From Mesorhizobium sp. (GTDB taxonomy: Bacteria > Pseudomonadota > Alphaproteobacteria > Rhizobiales > Rhizobiaceae): 48,709 bases of DNA. How positions within the stretch are numbered: the stretch's first letter is position 1; each line of letters opens with the position of its first letter. Below, piece by piece: positions 26,608 to 34,301 of the stretch. The notes beneath the pieces are model-generated. The model saw only the letters and a list, made by a program, of their open reading frames with translations, did no database searches and was not told where the DNA came from. The stretch spans positions 1-48,709 of the forward strand of contig SAQL01000041.1 of assembly GCA_004020645.1 (NCBI GenBank), in the 5' to 3' direction. Position numbers and translations under genes: made by a program.

Positions 26608-27329
26608 TGCCGCTGCTGACGACCAAGGGCCTGTCCCGCAATTTCGGCGGCCTGCGCGCCGTCGACGGCGTCGACTTCGCCCTCATGCCGGGCGAGATTC
26701 GCGCCGTCATCGGCCCCAATGGCGCCGGCAAGACCACCTTCGTCAGTCTGGTCAGCGGCCGCATCCAGCCGTCGTCGGGCATGATCGTCTTCGACGGCGC
26801 CGACATTACCAACCTGCCGGCCCACGCCAGGGTCCGCCTTGGCATCGCCTACACCTTCCAGATCACCAGCGTCTTTGCCAATCTCACCGCCTACGACAAC
26901 GTCGCGCTGCCGGTGCAGCGCACGCTGACCGATGGCCGCTCGAAAGGTGCCGTGCATGTCGGCGTCATGGCGGCGCTTGAGCGCACCGGCCTTGCCGACC
27001 GCGCCCACATGCCGGCCGGGCAATTGTCCTATGGCCATCAGCGCCTGCTCGAAGTGGCGATGGGGTTGGCGCTAAAACCGCGCCTGCTGATCCTCGACGA
27101 GCCGACGCAGGGGCTGGCCGACAGCGAGATCGACAATTTCATCGGGCTGGTGCGCGAGATCGCCAAAAGCGCCACCGTGCTTCTGATCGAACACAACATG
27201 CCGGTGGTCATGCAGCTTGCCGACCGCATCACCGTCTTCAACGCCGGCAAGATCCTGGCCGAAGGCACGCCCGAGCAGGTCCGCGCCAATGCCGAGGTGC
27301 AGGACGCCTACCTGGGGACGACCCCATGA
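26604..27329 (+). CDS. Branched-chain amino acid/amide ABC transporter ATPase (LivG type)
   Basis: The 241-residue ATPase has Walker A GPNGAGKTT near residue 36, a Q-loop in TFQITSVFANLTAYDNV, the divergent signature LSYGHQRLLEVAMGLAL, Walker B LLILDEPTQGLAD and the switch His in LIEHNMPVVMQLADRI. The LSYGHQR signature in place of LSGGQQR is characteristic of the LivG branch. Start ATG 26604 overlaps the LivM stop; ATG 26607 immediately follows and is equally possible. It pairs with the LivF-type ATPase. Confidence 0.93.
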   Translation: MMPLLTTKGLSRNFGGLRAVDGVDFALMPGEIRAVIGPNGAGKTTFVSLVSGRIQPSSGMIVFDGADITNLPAHARVRLGIAYTFQITSVFANLTAYDNVALPVQRTLTDGRSKGAVHVGVMAALERTGLADRAHMPAGQLSYGHQRLLEVAMGLALKPRLLILDEPTQGLADSEIDNFIGLVREIAKSATVLLIEHNMPVVMQLADRITVFNAGKILAEGTPEQVRANAEVQDAYLGTTP

Positions 27330-28045
27330 CTCAACCACGGGCTGAAGCTCTGACCATCTCCGGGCTCGACTGCTTCTATGGCGAGGTCCAGGTGCTCTAC
27401 AGCCTCGAACTCGTGCTGAACAAGGGCGAGGTGCTTTGCCTGTTCGGCCGCAACGGCGCCGGCAAGACGACGACGCTGAAGGCGATCATGGGCCTTGTTC
27501 CCTCACGCGCCGGCTCGATCAGGCTCGACGGCAAGGAGTTGACCGGCCTGCCGGCGCATGACGTGCCGAAGGCCGGCGTCGCCTATGTGCCGCAGGGCCG
27601 GCGGCTGTTCGCCGAGATGACGGTGGCGGAAAACATCGAGATCGGCCTGATGGCCCGCGGCAAGGGCAAGGCGACGCGCGAAAACGTGCTCGACCTTTTC
27701 CCGCTGCTGCGCCAGCGGCTGAGACAACGCTCCGGCACGCTGTCGGGCGGCGAGCAGCAGATGCTGGCCATGGCGCGGGCCCTGTGCCTCGAGCCGCAGG
27801 TGCTTCTGCTCGACGAGCCGACCGAAGGGCTGATGCCGTCGATGATCGCGAAAATCCGCGAGACGGTGTCGAAGCTGCGCGACCTTGGCGTCTCGACGAT
27901 TCTGGTCGAGCAGCGCGTCGATGCCGTGCTGTCCGTCGCCGACCGGGTCTCGTTCATCGAGAACGGCCGCAACCGCGAGACCGTCGATGTCGAGGACCTC
28001 CGCGCCGATCCGTCGGCGGTCCGCCGCTATGTCGGCGTCGGCTGA
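27326..28045 (+). CDS. Branched-chain amino acid/amide ABC transporter ATPase (LivF type)
   Basis: The 239-residue ATPase has Walker A GRNGAGKTT near residue 42, VPQGRRLFAEMTVAENIEIG, signature LSGGEQQMLAMARAL, Walker B VLLLDEPTEGLMP and the switch-region ILVEQRVDAVLSVADR. These are the standard LivF motifs. It overlaps the LivG gene by four bases and ends the importer operon. Its stop codon directly abuts the stop codon of the convergent antiporter gene with no bases between. Confidence 0.94.
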   Translation: MTQPRAEALTISGLDCFYGEVQVLYSLELVLNKGEVLCLFGRNGAGKTTTLKAIMGLVPSRAGSIRLDGKELTGLPAHDVPKAGVAYVPQGRRLFAEMTVAENIEIGLMARGKGKATRENVLDLFPLLRQRLRQRSGTLSGGEQQMLAMARALCLEPQVLLLDEPTEGLMPSMIAKIRETVSKLRDLGVSTILVEQRVDAVLSVADRVSFIENGRNRETVDVEDLRADPSAVRRYVGVG

Positions 28046-29476
28046 TCAGCGAAAGAACAAAATACCCGCGATCAGGAATATCGGGATCAGCACCGCGCCC
28101 GACCACGCCATGTAGCCGAAGAAGCCCGGCATTTTCACGCCGCGATGCCTGGCAATGGCGTAGACCATGAAGTTCGGCGCATTGCCGATATAGGTGTTGG
28201 CGCCCATGAACACCGCCCCGGCCGAGATCGCCGCCAGCGTCGAGGCGAAGGTCGTCATCAGATGCTGCGGATCGCCGCCGGCGAGCTCGAAAAACACCAG
28301 ATAGGTCGGCGCATTGTCGAGGAAGGACGACAGCGCTCCGGTCATCCAGAAATACGCAAGATCGCTTGGCTCGCCCGTGGGCGAACTCACAAGCGAGACC
28401 AGCGGCGCCAGCGCGCCGTCCGCGCCGGACCGGAGAATGGCGATGACCGGCACGATGCAGATGAAGATGCCGGCGAACAGTTTCGCCACCTCGGCGATCG
28501 GCTCCCAATGGAAGTTGTTCGCCTGCCTGTGGCTCTTGTGCGAGACGGCGAGCGAAAGGAAGGCAAGCGCCAGGATGATGGCATCGCGCACGAGGTTCTG
28601 CAATTCAAGGCTCACGCCCTGGACGGAGAAGGCCACGCCCGGTTTCCAGGTCGCGGACAGCAGGATCGCACCGATCACGCCGGCCAGCAGCGGGACGTTG
28701 GCCAGGCCTCTAATGCGCACCTTGGTGTCCGGTGTCGGATCCTTGATCTTCGGCGCACCAGCCTCGCGGTGATGCAGGATGATGTCCATGGCCAGGAAGA
28801 CGGCCAGCACCAGGCCGCCGACGAACAGTGTCTCCTGATAGAGGTTGGTGGTGGTCCAGAAGAAATCGATGCCGCGCAGGAAGCCGACGAACAGCGGCGG
28901 GTCGCCGAGCGGCGTTAGCGAGCCGCCAATGTTGGACACCAGGAAAATGAAGAAGATGACGACATGGGCGTTGAACGGCCGGTTGTCGTTGGCGCGCAGG
29001 ATCGGCCGGATCAGGATCATCGAGGCGCCGGTCGTGCCGATGACCGAGGCGAGCATCGCCCCGATCAGCAGCAGTCCGGCATTCACCAGCGGCGTGCCGT
29101 GGATGTTACCGGCGACAAGGATGCCGCCCGAAATGGTGAACAGCGCAAACAGGAGAATGATGAACGACATGTATTCGGTGAGCAGCGCATGCAGCACCGC
29201 CTCCGTGGCCGAAGGCATGCCGAACGCAACAGCCAGTGGCATGACCGTAAGAGCCGCCCAGAGAAGAGTGATCTTGCCGTAGTGATGCTCCCAGACACGG
29301 TGGAAGAGCAGTGGCCCGGTGGCGATCGACAGAAGCAGGCCGGCAAAGGGCATCGCCCACCACAGCGACATTGTTTCGCCCGGCAACTCGTGGGCCTCGG
29401 CTGCGAGCGCCATTCCTGGAAACAGGGTGGCGACTGCCATCCCGGCGCCCGCCGTCAAAGCCGCCGCAAACCGCAT
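28046..29476 (-). CDS. nhaD: NhaD-family sodium:proton antiporter
   Basis: This inner-membrane antiporter of about 476 residues exchanges Na+ or Li+ for H+. It has a signal-like first segment (GAGMAVATLFPGMALA) then about twelve helices. Family marks include FLVSNIGGSLTPLGDPPLFVGFLRG near residue 195 and ALSSFLDNAPTYLVFFELAGG near residue 380, the ion-pathway half-helices typical of the ion transporter superfamily. Start 29476 is chosen over 29521 because GAGGGGG lies five bases upstream. It follows pncA on the same strand by 41 bases and may be cotranscribed. Confidence 0.9.
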   Translation of the reverse strand: MRFAAALTAGAGMAVATLFPGMALAAEAHELPGETMSLWWAMPFAGLLLSIATGPLLFHRVWEHHYGKITLLWAALTVMPLAVAFGMPSATEAVLHALLTEYMSFIILLFALFTISGGILVAGNIHGTPLVNAGLLLIGAMLASVIGTTGASMILIRPILRANDNRPFNAHVVIFFIFLVSNIGGSLTPLGDPPLFVGFLRGIDFFWTTTNLYQETLFVGGLVLAVFLAMDIILHHREAGAPKIKDPTPDTKVRIRGLANVPLLAGVIGAILLSATWKPGVAFSVQGVSLELQNLVRDAIILALAFLSLAVSHKSHRQANNFHWEPIAEVAKLFAGIFICIVPVIAILRSGADGALAPLVSLVSSPTGEPSDLAYFWMTGALSSFLDNAPTYLVFFELAGGDPQHLMTTFASTLAAISAGAVFMGANTYIGNAPNFMVYAIARHRGVKMPGFFGYMAWSGAVLIPIFLIAGILFFR

Positions 29477-29517
29477 AAAGCCCCCTCTGGAAGTGTGTCG
29501 AATGCGATTGGTGATGT

Positions 29518-30117
29518 TCAAGCCAGCGTCACGCCGGCATCGCGCATTCGGTTCAGCATCGTCTCGACGGAGCCATTGAGATCGATGCCGCGGCAGGCGT
29601 CGAGCCGCACTGTTGTGTGGAAGCCGTGCTTGACCGCGTCGAGCGCCGAAAAGGCGACGCAGTAATCGGTCGCCAGGCCGACCAGGGTCAGCGTGTCGAT
29701 GCCGCGCTCTCGGAGATAGCCGGCAAGGCCTGTCGGCGTCGCGTGGTCGTTCTCGAAGAAGGCCGAATAACTGTCAATCTCCGGGCGGAAGCCCTTGCGG
29801 ATCACCAGTTCGGCCTTGGTCCATGCCAGGCCCGAATGGAAATCCGAACCCAGGCTGCCCTGGATGCAGTGGTCCGGCCACAGCGTCTGCTGGCCGTAAG
29901 GCATGTCAATCGTTTCGAACGGCTGCTTGCCGGGATGACTGGAGGCAAAGCTCGAATGGCCGGCGGGATGCCAGTCCTGCGTCAGCACGACATGTTCGGT
30001 CCGCCGGATCAGATCGTTGACCAGTGGCACGATCTCGTCGCCGCCGGCCACCGGCAGCGCGCCGCCCGGGCAGAAATCGTTCTGCAGGTCGATGATAACA
30101 AGCGCTTCGTCGGCCAT
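29518..30117 (-). CDS. pncA: Nicotinamidase
   Basis: The 199-residue isochorismatase-fold enzyme hydrolyses nicotinamide to nicotinate and ammonia. The Asp-Lys-Cys triad is visible as D10 (VIIDLQNDF), K108 (VIRKGF) and C153 (ATDYCVAF). Likely metal ligands are D48 and H50 in TQDWHP and H83 in WPDHC. The ATG start follows GGGAGG. It is divergent from the molybdenum hydroxylase operon across a 312-base gap. Its product could enter either NAD through PncB (20250) or, hypothetically, the oxidative pathway next door. Confidence 0.95.
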   Translation of the reverse strand: MADEALVIIDLQNDFCPGGALPVAGGDEIVPLVNDLIRRTEHVVLTQDWHPAGHSSFASSHPGKQPFETIDMPYGQQTLWPDHCIQGSLGSDFHSGLAWTKAELVIRKGFRPEIDSYSAFFENDHATPTGLAGYLRERGIDTLTLVGLATDYCVAFSALDAVKHGFHTTVRLDACRGIDLNGSVETMLNRMRDAGVTLA

Positions 30118-30309
30118 GGAGCCTCCCTCTTGTTTGTCCCGGAGGCATTAAGTCTGCCGAAACATGGAATCCGGTGTTCGAACCCGCCGAAAAATGCCGC
30201 TGACGCAACGGATGCAGAAACTTGACCAGATGGCCGGCTGCGTCAACTCCAATGGCATAACAAATGCGTACCGCCGTGCCGATGCGCATAGCGGCTCGAA
30301 ACACTGGCT

Positions 30310-30350
30310 TTGACAATTCCTGCCGGCTTGATATCATTTGCATACGAATG
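30310..30350 (+). promoter_or_regulatory. Putative promoter and MarR-type operator of the molybdenum hydroxylase operon
   Basis: TTGACA (30310-30315), a 16-base spacer and TATCAT (30332-30337) form a promoter-like pair. CATTTG (30335-30340) and CGAATG (30345-30350) form an inverted repeat with one mismatch around CATA and overlap the -10 element. A winged-helix dimer such as the operon's own MarR protein would fit such a site, but this is inferred. The rest of the 312-base gap shows nothing else I can name. Confidence 0.45.
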
Positions 30351-30429
30351 AATTTGACCGGCTCGGCCGCCGGCAGGTTCCGTCGCGAAGCCCCTCTCGA
30401 GGAGGCCAATTTTTCTGGGAAGGCAAAGC

Positions 30430-31293
30430 GTGATCCGTTACGCGAAACCCACCACCATAGACGAGGCGCTCGCTTTGCTTGGCGAGGCTCCGTGGCGCAT
30501 CCTTGCCGGCGGCACCGATTTCTATCCGACGCAAGGAGCCAAGCCTTTCCGCGAAAATGTCCTCGACATCAACGGTCTGGCGGCGCTGCGTGGTATCGCC
30601 CGGACCGAGGACCATTGGGTCATCGGCGCGCGCACGACCTGGACCGATCTTGTCCGTCATCCGCTGCCGGCGGCTTTCGATGCGCTGAAGCAGGCGGCGC
30701 GGGAAGTCGGCTCCGTGCAGATCCAGAACGTCGCCTCCATCGCCGGCAATCTCTGCAATGCCTCCCCGGCCGCCGACGGCGTGCCGGCGCTGCTGGTTCT
30801 CGACGCCGAGGTCGAACTGCGCTCGGTGGCGATGATCCGCCATCTGCCGCTGGAGAAATTCATCCTGGGAAACCGCCGCACGGAACTGCAGCCGGGCGAG
30901 ATGATGAGCGCCATCCGCGTGCCGAAAAACGCGGCCGCCGGCACGTCGGCTTTCGTGAAACTCGGCGCGCGTCGCTATCTCGTCATTTCCATCGCCATGG
31001 CGGCCGCCCGCCTGACCATTGAGGATGGCCTCGTCGGCAATGCTGCCGTCGCCGTCGGCTCCTGCTCGGTTGTCGCCAAGCGTCTCTCGGGCGTCGAAGC
31101 AGCCTTGCGCGGCCTCCCGGTTGACCACGCCCTCGCCACTGCGATCCAGTCTGCACCGATGGACGAGTTGTCGCCGATCGGCGATGTGCGCGGCAGCGCC
31201 GAATACCGACTGGACGCCGCGCGCGAGATTGTCGCCCGCGCCGTTCTCGGTGCCGCGGGTCACGCGTCAAATGACAAGGCGGTGGCGGCATGA
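30430..31293 (+). CDS. Molybdenum hydroxylase FAD-binding subunit (xanthine dehydrogenase family)
   Basis: The 287-residue protein is the medium subunit passing electrons from the [2Fe-2S] clusters to its FAD. FAD contacts are seen in WRILAGGTDFYPTQG (residues about 23-37) and in VGSVQIQNVASIAGNLCNASP plus ADGVPALLVLDAEVEL (about 95-135). The C-terminal CO dehydrogenase flavoprotein domain is complete. GTG 30430 follows GGAAGG. It opens a six-gene operon and overlaps the next gene by four bases. Xanthine, nicotinate and other N-heterocycle hydroxylases share this subunit, so it does not decide the substrate. Confidence 0.9.
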   Translation: MIRYAKPTTIDEALALLGEAPWRILAGGTDFYPTQGAKPFRENVLDINGLAALRGIARTEDHWVIGARTTWTDLVRHPLPAAFDALKQAAREVGSVQIQNVASIAGNLCNASPAADGVPALLVLDAEVELRSVAMIRHLPLEKFILGNRRTELQPGEMMSAIRVPKNAAAGTSAFVKLGARRYLVISIAMAAARLTIEDGLVGNAAVAVGSCSVVAKRLSGVEAALRGLPVDHALATAIQSAPMDELSPIGDVRGSAEYRLDAAREIVARAVLGAAGHASNDKAVAA

Positions 31294-31394
31294 GCAAAGC
31301 TCAGCCTGGCATGACCAAAGCTCGGCCTGGCCTGAACATGGCTCAGCCTGGCATGAGCAAAGCTCAGCCTGGCATGAGCATGGCTCAGCCCGGC
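31290..31394 (+). repeat. Five tandem 21-bp units at the start of the molybdenum hydroxylase gene
   Basis: Five 21-base units encode variants of the heptapeptide MSKAQPG. Four begin with ATG and the third with CTG. Units one and four are identical. A sixth ATGAGCATGG begins at 31395 and leads straight into the conserved ERVDIIFEVNG of the ferredoxin-like domain. The array therefore lengthens the N-terminus by 35 residues and repeats the start codon. It begins within the ATGA overlap with the upstream gene. Confidence 0.9.
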
Positions 31395-34301
31395 ATGAGC
31401 ATGGAACGCGTCGACATCATCTTCGAGGTCAACGGCGCCGCCGTTTCTGTCTGCGTGCCGCCGGTTCGCCGTCTCTCTTCGGTGCTGCGCGACGAATTGC
31501 GCCTGACCGGCACCAAGATCGGCTGCGACGCCGGCGACTGCGGCGCCTGCACGGTGCTCGTCGACGGCGAACCCGTCTGCGCCTGCCTCATGTCAGCGGC
31601 TTCTGCCGCTGGTACCGTGGTGACCACGGTCGAGGGTCTCGCCAACGGCAGATTGTCGGCGCTGCAAGCCTCGTTCCTCGATCATGGCGCGGCGCAGTGC
31701 GGCATCTGCACCCCCGGCCTGCTAATCGCGGCGACAGCGCTGCTGGAGAAGAACCCCAATCCAACCGAGGCCGAAACCCAGGATGCGCTGGGCGGCGTCC
31801 TCTGCCGCTGTACCGGCTACCGCAAGATCATCGCTGCGGTGATGAATGCTGGACGGTTCGCGAGCGAACTCTCGACCGACGGCGCTGCCCCTCATCCGCC
31901 TGCCGGCACCTTCTCCCCGTATAGTGACGGGGAGAAGGGACAAGCTCCAGCGCCGGCGTCCCCCTCTCCCCGTCTTTCGCGGGGTGAGGGGCAGCACCAA
32001 CTTCAGCGGCTGGATCTCGACCTTGACCGCAGAATGCCAATCTCAGGCCACGCCGTCGGTTCCTCTCCGATCAGGCTCGACGGCCTGCCGAAAGTTACCG
32101 GCGGCGAAAAATTCGGCGGCGATTCCTTCCCGGCCGATGCGCTGGCGGTGCTGGTGGTTCGCTCGCCGCATCATCACGCCCGCTTCGCCTTCGGCGATCT
32201 CGACGCCTGGGTGAAAGCCCATCCCGGCATGGTCGGCGTCTTCACCGCTGCCGACATTCCGGGAAAGAACTGCTTCGGCGTCATTGCGCCTTTTGCCGAC
32301 CAGCCGGCGCTGGCTGAAGGTTTTTCGCGCTTTCGTGGCGAGGCGGTGGCGCTGGTTGCCGGAGAGCGCGAGGCCATCCTCGATCTCGATCTTTCGGATT
32401 TTCCTGTTCGTTGGACCGAGTTGCCGCATGTCCTGCAGCCTTGCGAGGCGCAGGCCGGCGGCGTGCAGCTGATCCACGAGAACCGGCCGGCAAACCTGCT
32501 CACAACAGGCTTTGTCGAGCGCGGTGACCCGGAGGCCGCCCTTGCCGGTGCTGCCTTCATCGTTTCGGGCGCCATCGACACATCCTATGTCGAGCACGCC
32601 TATATCGAGCCGGAAGCCGGCTATGCCTATATGGACGGCGACACGCTCGTCGTCGTCGCGTGCACGCAGGCGCCCTATATGGACCGCGACGACGTGGCCA
32701 AGGTGCTTGGCCTTGCCGTCGACAAGGTGCGGATCGTGCCGACCGCCACCGGCGGCGGCTTCGGCTCCAAGCTCGACGTTTCGTTGCAGCCGTTGATCGG
32801 CCTGGTTGCGATGAAAACCGGGCGGCCGGCGGCACTCGCCTACACCCGCAATGAATCGATGATCTCGACCACCAAGCGTCATCCCGCCGAAATGAAGGCG
32901 ACGATCGGCGCCGATGCCGATGGCCGCGTCACCGGCATGGTCTTCGCCGGCGATTTCAACACCGGCGCTTATGCAAGTTGGGGACCGACCGTAGCCAACC
33001 GCGTGCCGGTGCATGCCTCCGGTCCCTATGCGACGCCGAACTATCGCGCGGAGGGCCGCGCCATCCACACAAACGGCCCGATCTCCGGCGCCTTCCGCGG
33101 TTTCGGCGTGCCGCAGGCGACTGTCATGCAGGAAACCCTCTATGACGAGTTGGCCGAAAAGCTCGGGCTGGATCGGCTCGATTTTCGCTTGAAAAATTGT
33201 CTTCGGAACGGCTCCGAAACGGTTACCGGCCAGAAGTTGGAAGCGGGCGTCGGTATCGCCGAGTGCCTCGAAGCGCTGCGGCCGCATTGGACGCGTGCGC
33301 TTGTCGATGCCGATACATTCAACAGTGCCAATGACAGCAGGAAACGCGGCGTCGGCGTAGCCTCCTGCTGGTATGGCTGCGGCAACACCTCGCTGCCCAA
33401 TCCGTCGACCATCAGGGTTGGCATCTCCGCCTCTGGCGATGTCGTCCTGCATCAGGGTGCGGTCGATATCGGGCAAGGTTCGAATACTGTCATCACCCAG
33501 ATCTGCGCCGATGCGCTTGGCTTGCCGCTCGAAAAATTCCGCCTGAAAAGCGCCGACACGGCGATCACGCCGGACGCCGGCAAGACGTCCGCCTCGCGCC
33601 AGACCTTCGTGACCGGTAAGGCCGCCGAAAAGGCCGGCCGCGCCTTGCGCGAGACTATGCTGCGCTTCGCCAATGTGTCGGAGAAAGCGGCGATCGCTCT
33701 CGATGGCACAAGCCTGGTCATCCGCGAGGGCGAAGCGACACGGCATATCGATTTGTCCACGCTGAAGGCCGGTGCCGATGGGTTCGTCTTCCGCGCCGAG
33801 GAAAGCTATGACCCGCCGATCCTGCCGCTCGACGCCAAGGGCCAAGGCAAGCCCTATGCCGTTTATGGCTACGGCGCGCAAATCGTCGAACTGGAGGTCG
33901 ACCTCAAGCTCGGCACGGTGAAGCTGATCAAGATCACCGCCGCGCATGATGTCGGCAAGGCGATCAATCCACTGCTCGCCGAAGGCCAGATCGAGGGCGG
34001 CATCGCGCAAGGCATCGGCATGGCGTTGATGGAAGAATACATCCCCGGCCGTACCGACAATCTGCACGACTATCTGATCCCGACGATCGGCGACGTGCCG
34101 CCGATCGAGACCATCCTGATCGAAGTTCCGGATCCGGAAGGACCCTTTGGCGCCAAGGGACTGGGCGAGCATGTGCTGATCCCGACGGCACCCGCGATCC
34201 TCAACGCCATCCGTCATGCCAGTGGCGTCCTGGTCACCAAAATTCCGGCGACGCCGACCCGTATCCGCGCCGCGATCCGGGAGAAGGAGGCGCGCCGATG
34301 A
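31290..34301 (+). CDS. Fused [2Fe-2S]/molybdopterin subunit of a molybdenum hydroxylase
   Basis: This 1003-residue protein joins two subunits that are often separate. First [2Fe-2S] domain: C79, C84, C87 in CDAGDCGACTV. Second: C137, C140 (QCGICTPG), C172 and C174 (CRCTGYRK). The molybdopterin part starts near residue 255 and has GGGFGSK at 488-494, GAFRGFG with R603 and catalytic E960 in AKGLGEH. The family hydroxylates N-heterocycles or aldehydes with water-derived oxygen. Two oddities: residues 1-35 are a sevenfold-residue tandem repeat with several possible starts (M36 and M38 also fit), and residues about 207-235 are encoded by a palindromic repeat in the interdomain linker. Context suggests a nicotinate-like substrate. 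Confidence 0.9.
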   Translation: MSKAQPGMTKARPGLNMAQPGMSKAQPGMSMAQPGMSMERVDIIFEVNGAAVSVCVPPVRRLSSVLRDELRLTGTKIGCDAGDCGACTVLVDGEPVCACLMSAASAAGTVVTTVEGLANGRLSALQASFLDHGAAQCGICTPGLLIAATALLEKNPNPTEAETQDALGGVLCRCTGYRKIIAAVMNAGRFASELSTDGAAPHPPAGTFSPYSDGEKGQAPAPASPSPRLSRGEGQHQLQRLDLDLDRRMPISGHAVGSSPIRLDGLPKVTGGEKFGGDSFPADALAVLVVRSPHHHARFAFGDLDAWVKAHPGMVGVFTAADIPGKNCFGVIAPFADQPALAEGFSRFRGEAVALVAGEREAILDLDLSDFPVRWTELPHVLQPCEAQAGGVQLIHENRPANLLTTGFVERGDPEAALAGAAFIVSGAIDTSYVEHAYIEPEAGYAYMDGDTLVVVACTQAPYMDRDDVAKVLGLAVDKVRIVPTATGGGFGSKLDVSLQPLIGLVAMKTGRPAALAYTRNESMISTTKRHPAEMKATIGADADGRVTGMVFAGDFNTGAYASWGPTVANRVPVHASGPYATPNYRAEGRAIHTNGPISGAFRGFGVPQATVMQETLYDELAEKLGLDRLDFRLKNCLRNGSETVTGQKLEAGVGIAECLEALRPHWTRALVDADTFNSANDSRKRGVGVASCWYGCGNTSLPNPSTIRVGISASGDVVLHQGAVDIGQGSNTVITQICADALGLPLEKFRLKSADTAITPDAGKTSASRQTFVTGKAAEKAGRALRETMLRFANVSEKAAIALDGTSLVIREGEATRHIDLSTLKAGADGFVFRAEESYDPPILPLDAKGQGKPYAVYGYGAQIVELEVDLKLGTVKLIKITAAHDVGKAINPLLAEGQIEGGIAQGIGMALMEEYIPGRTDNLHDYLIPTIGDVPPIETILIEVPDPEGPFGAKGLGEHVLIPTAPAILNAIRHASGVLVTKIPATPTRIRAAIREKEARR
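31909..31991. repeat. Palindromic repeat inserted in frame within the molybdenum hydroxylase gene
   Basis: The first hairpin has 12-bp perfect arms, CCTTCTCCCCGT (31909-31920) and ACGGGGAGAAGG (31927-31938). The second pairs CCCCTCTCCCCG (31961-31972) with CGGGGTGAGGGG (31980-31991), one mismatch. The same sequence occurs partly at 31-50 and in diverged form at 8704. It is translated as a proline-, serine- and glycine-rich linker between the iron-sulfur and molybdopterin domains and keeps the frame open. Confidence 0.85.

Noticed and set aside
28145..28918. A 257-codon plus-strand frame opposite nhaD
   Set aside because: The NhaD signature segments lie on the minus strand, and the plus-strand product is charged low complexity.
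32043..34217. A 724-codon open frame on the minus strand opposite the molybdenum hydroxylase
   Set aside because: The plus-strand frame carries all catalytic and cofactor motifs of a known family. The antisense frame has no recognisable domain and arises from high-GC codon bias.
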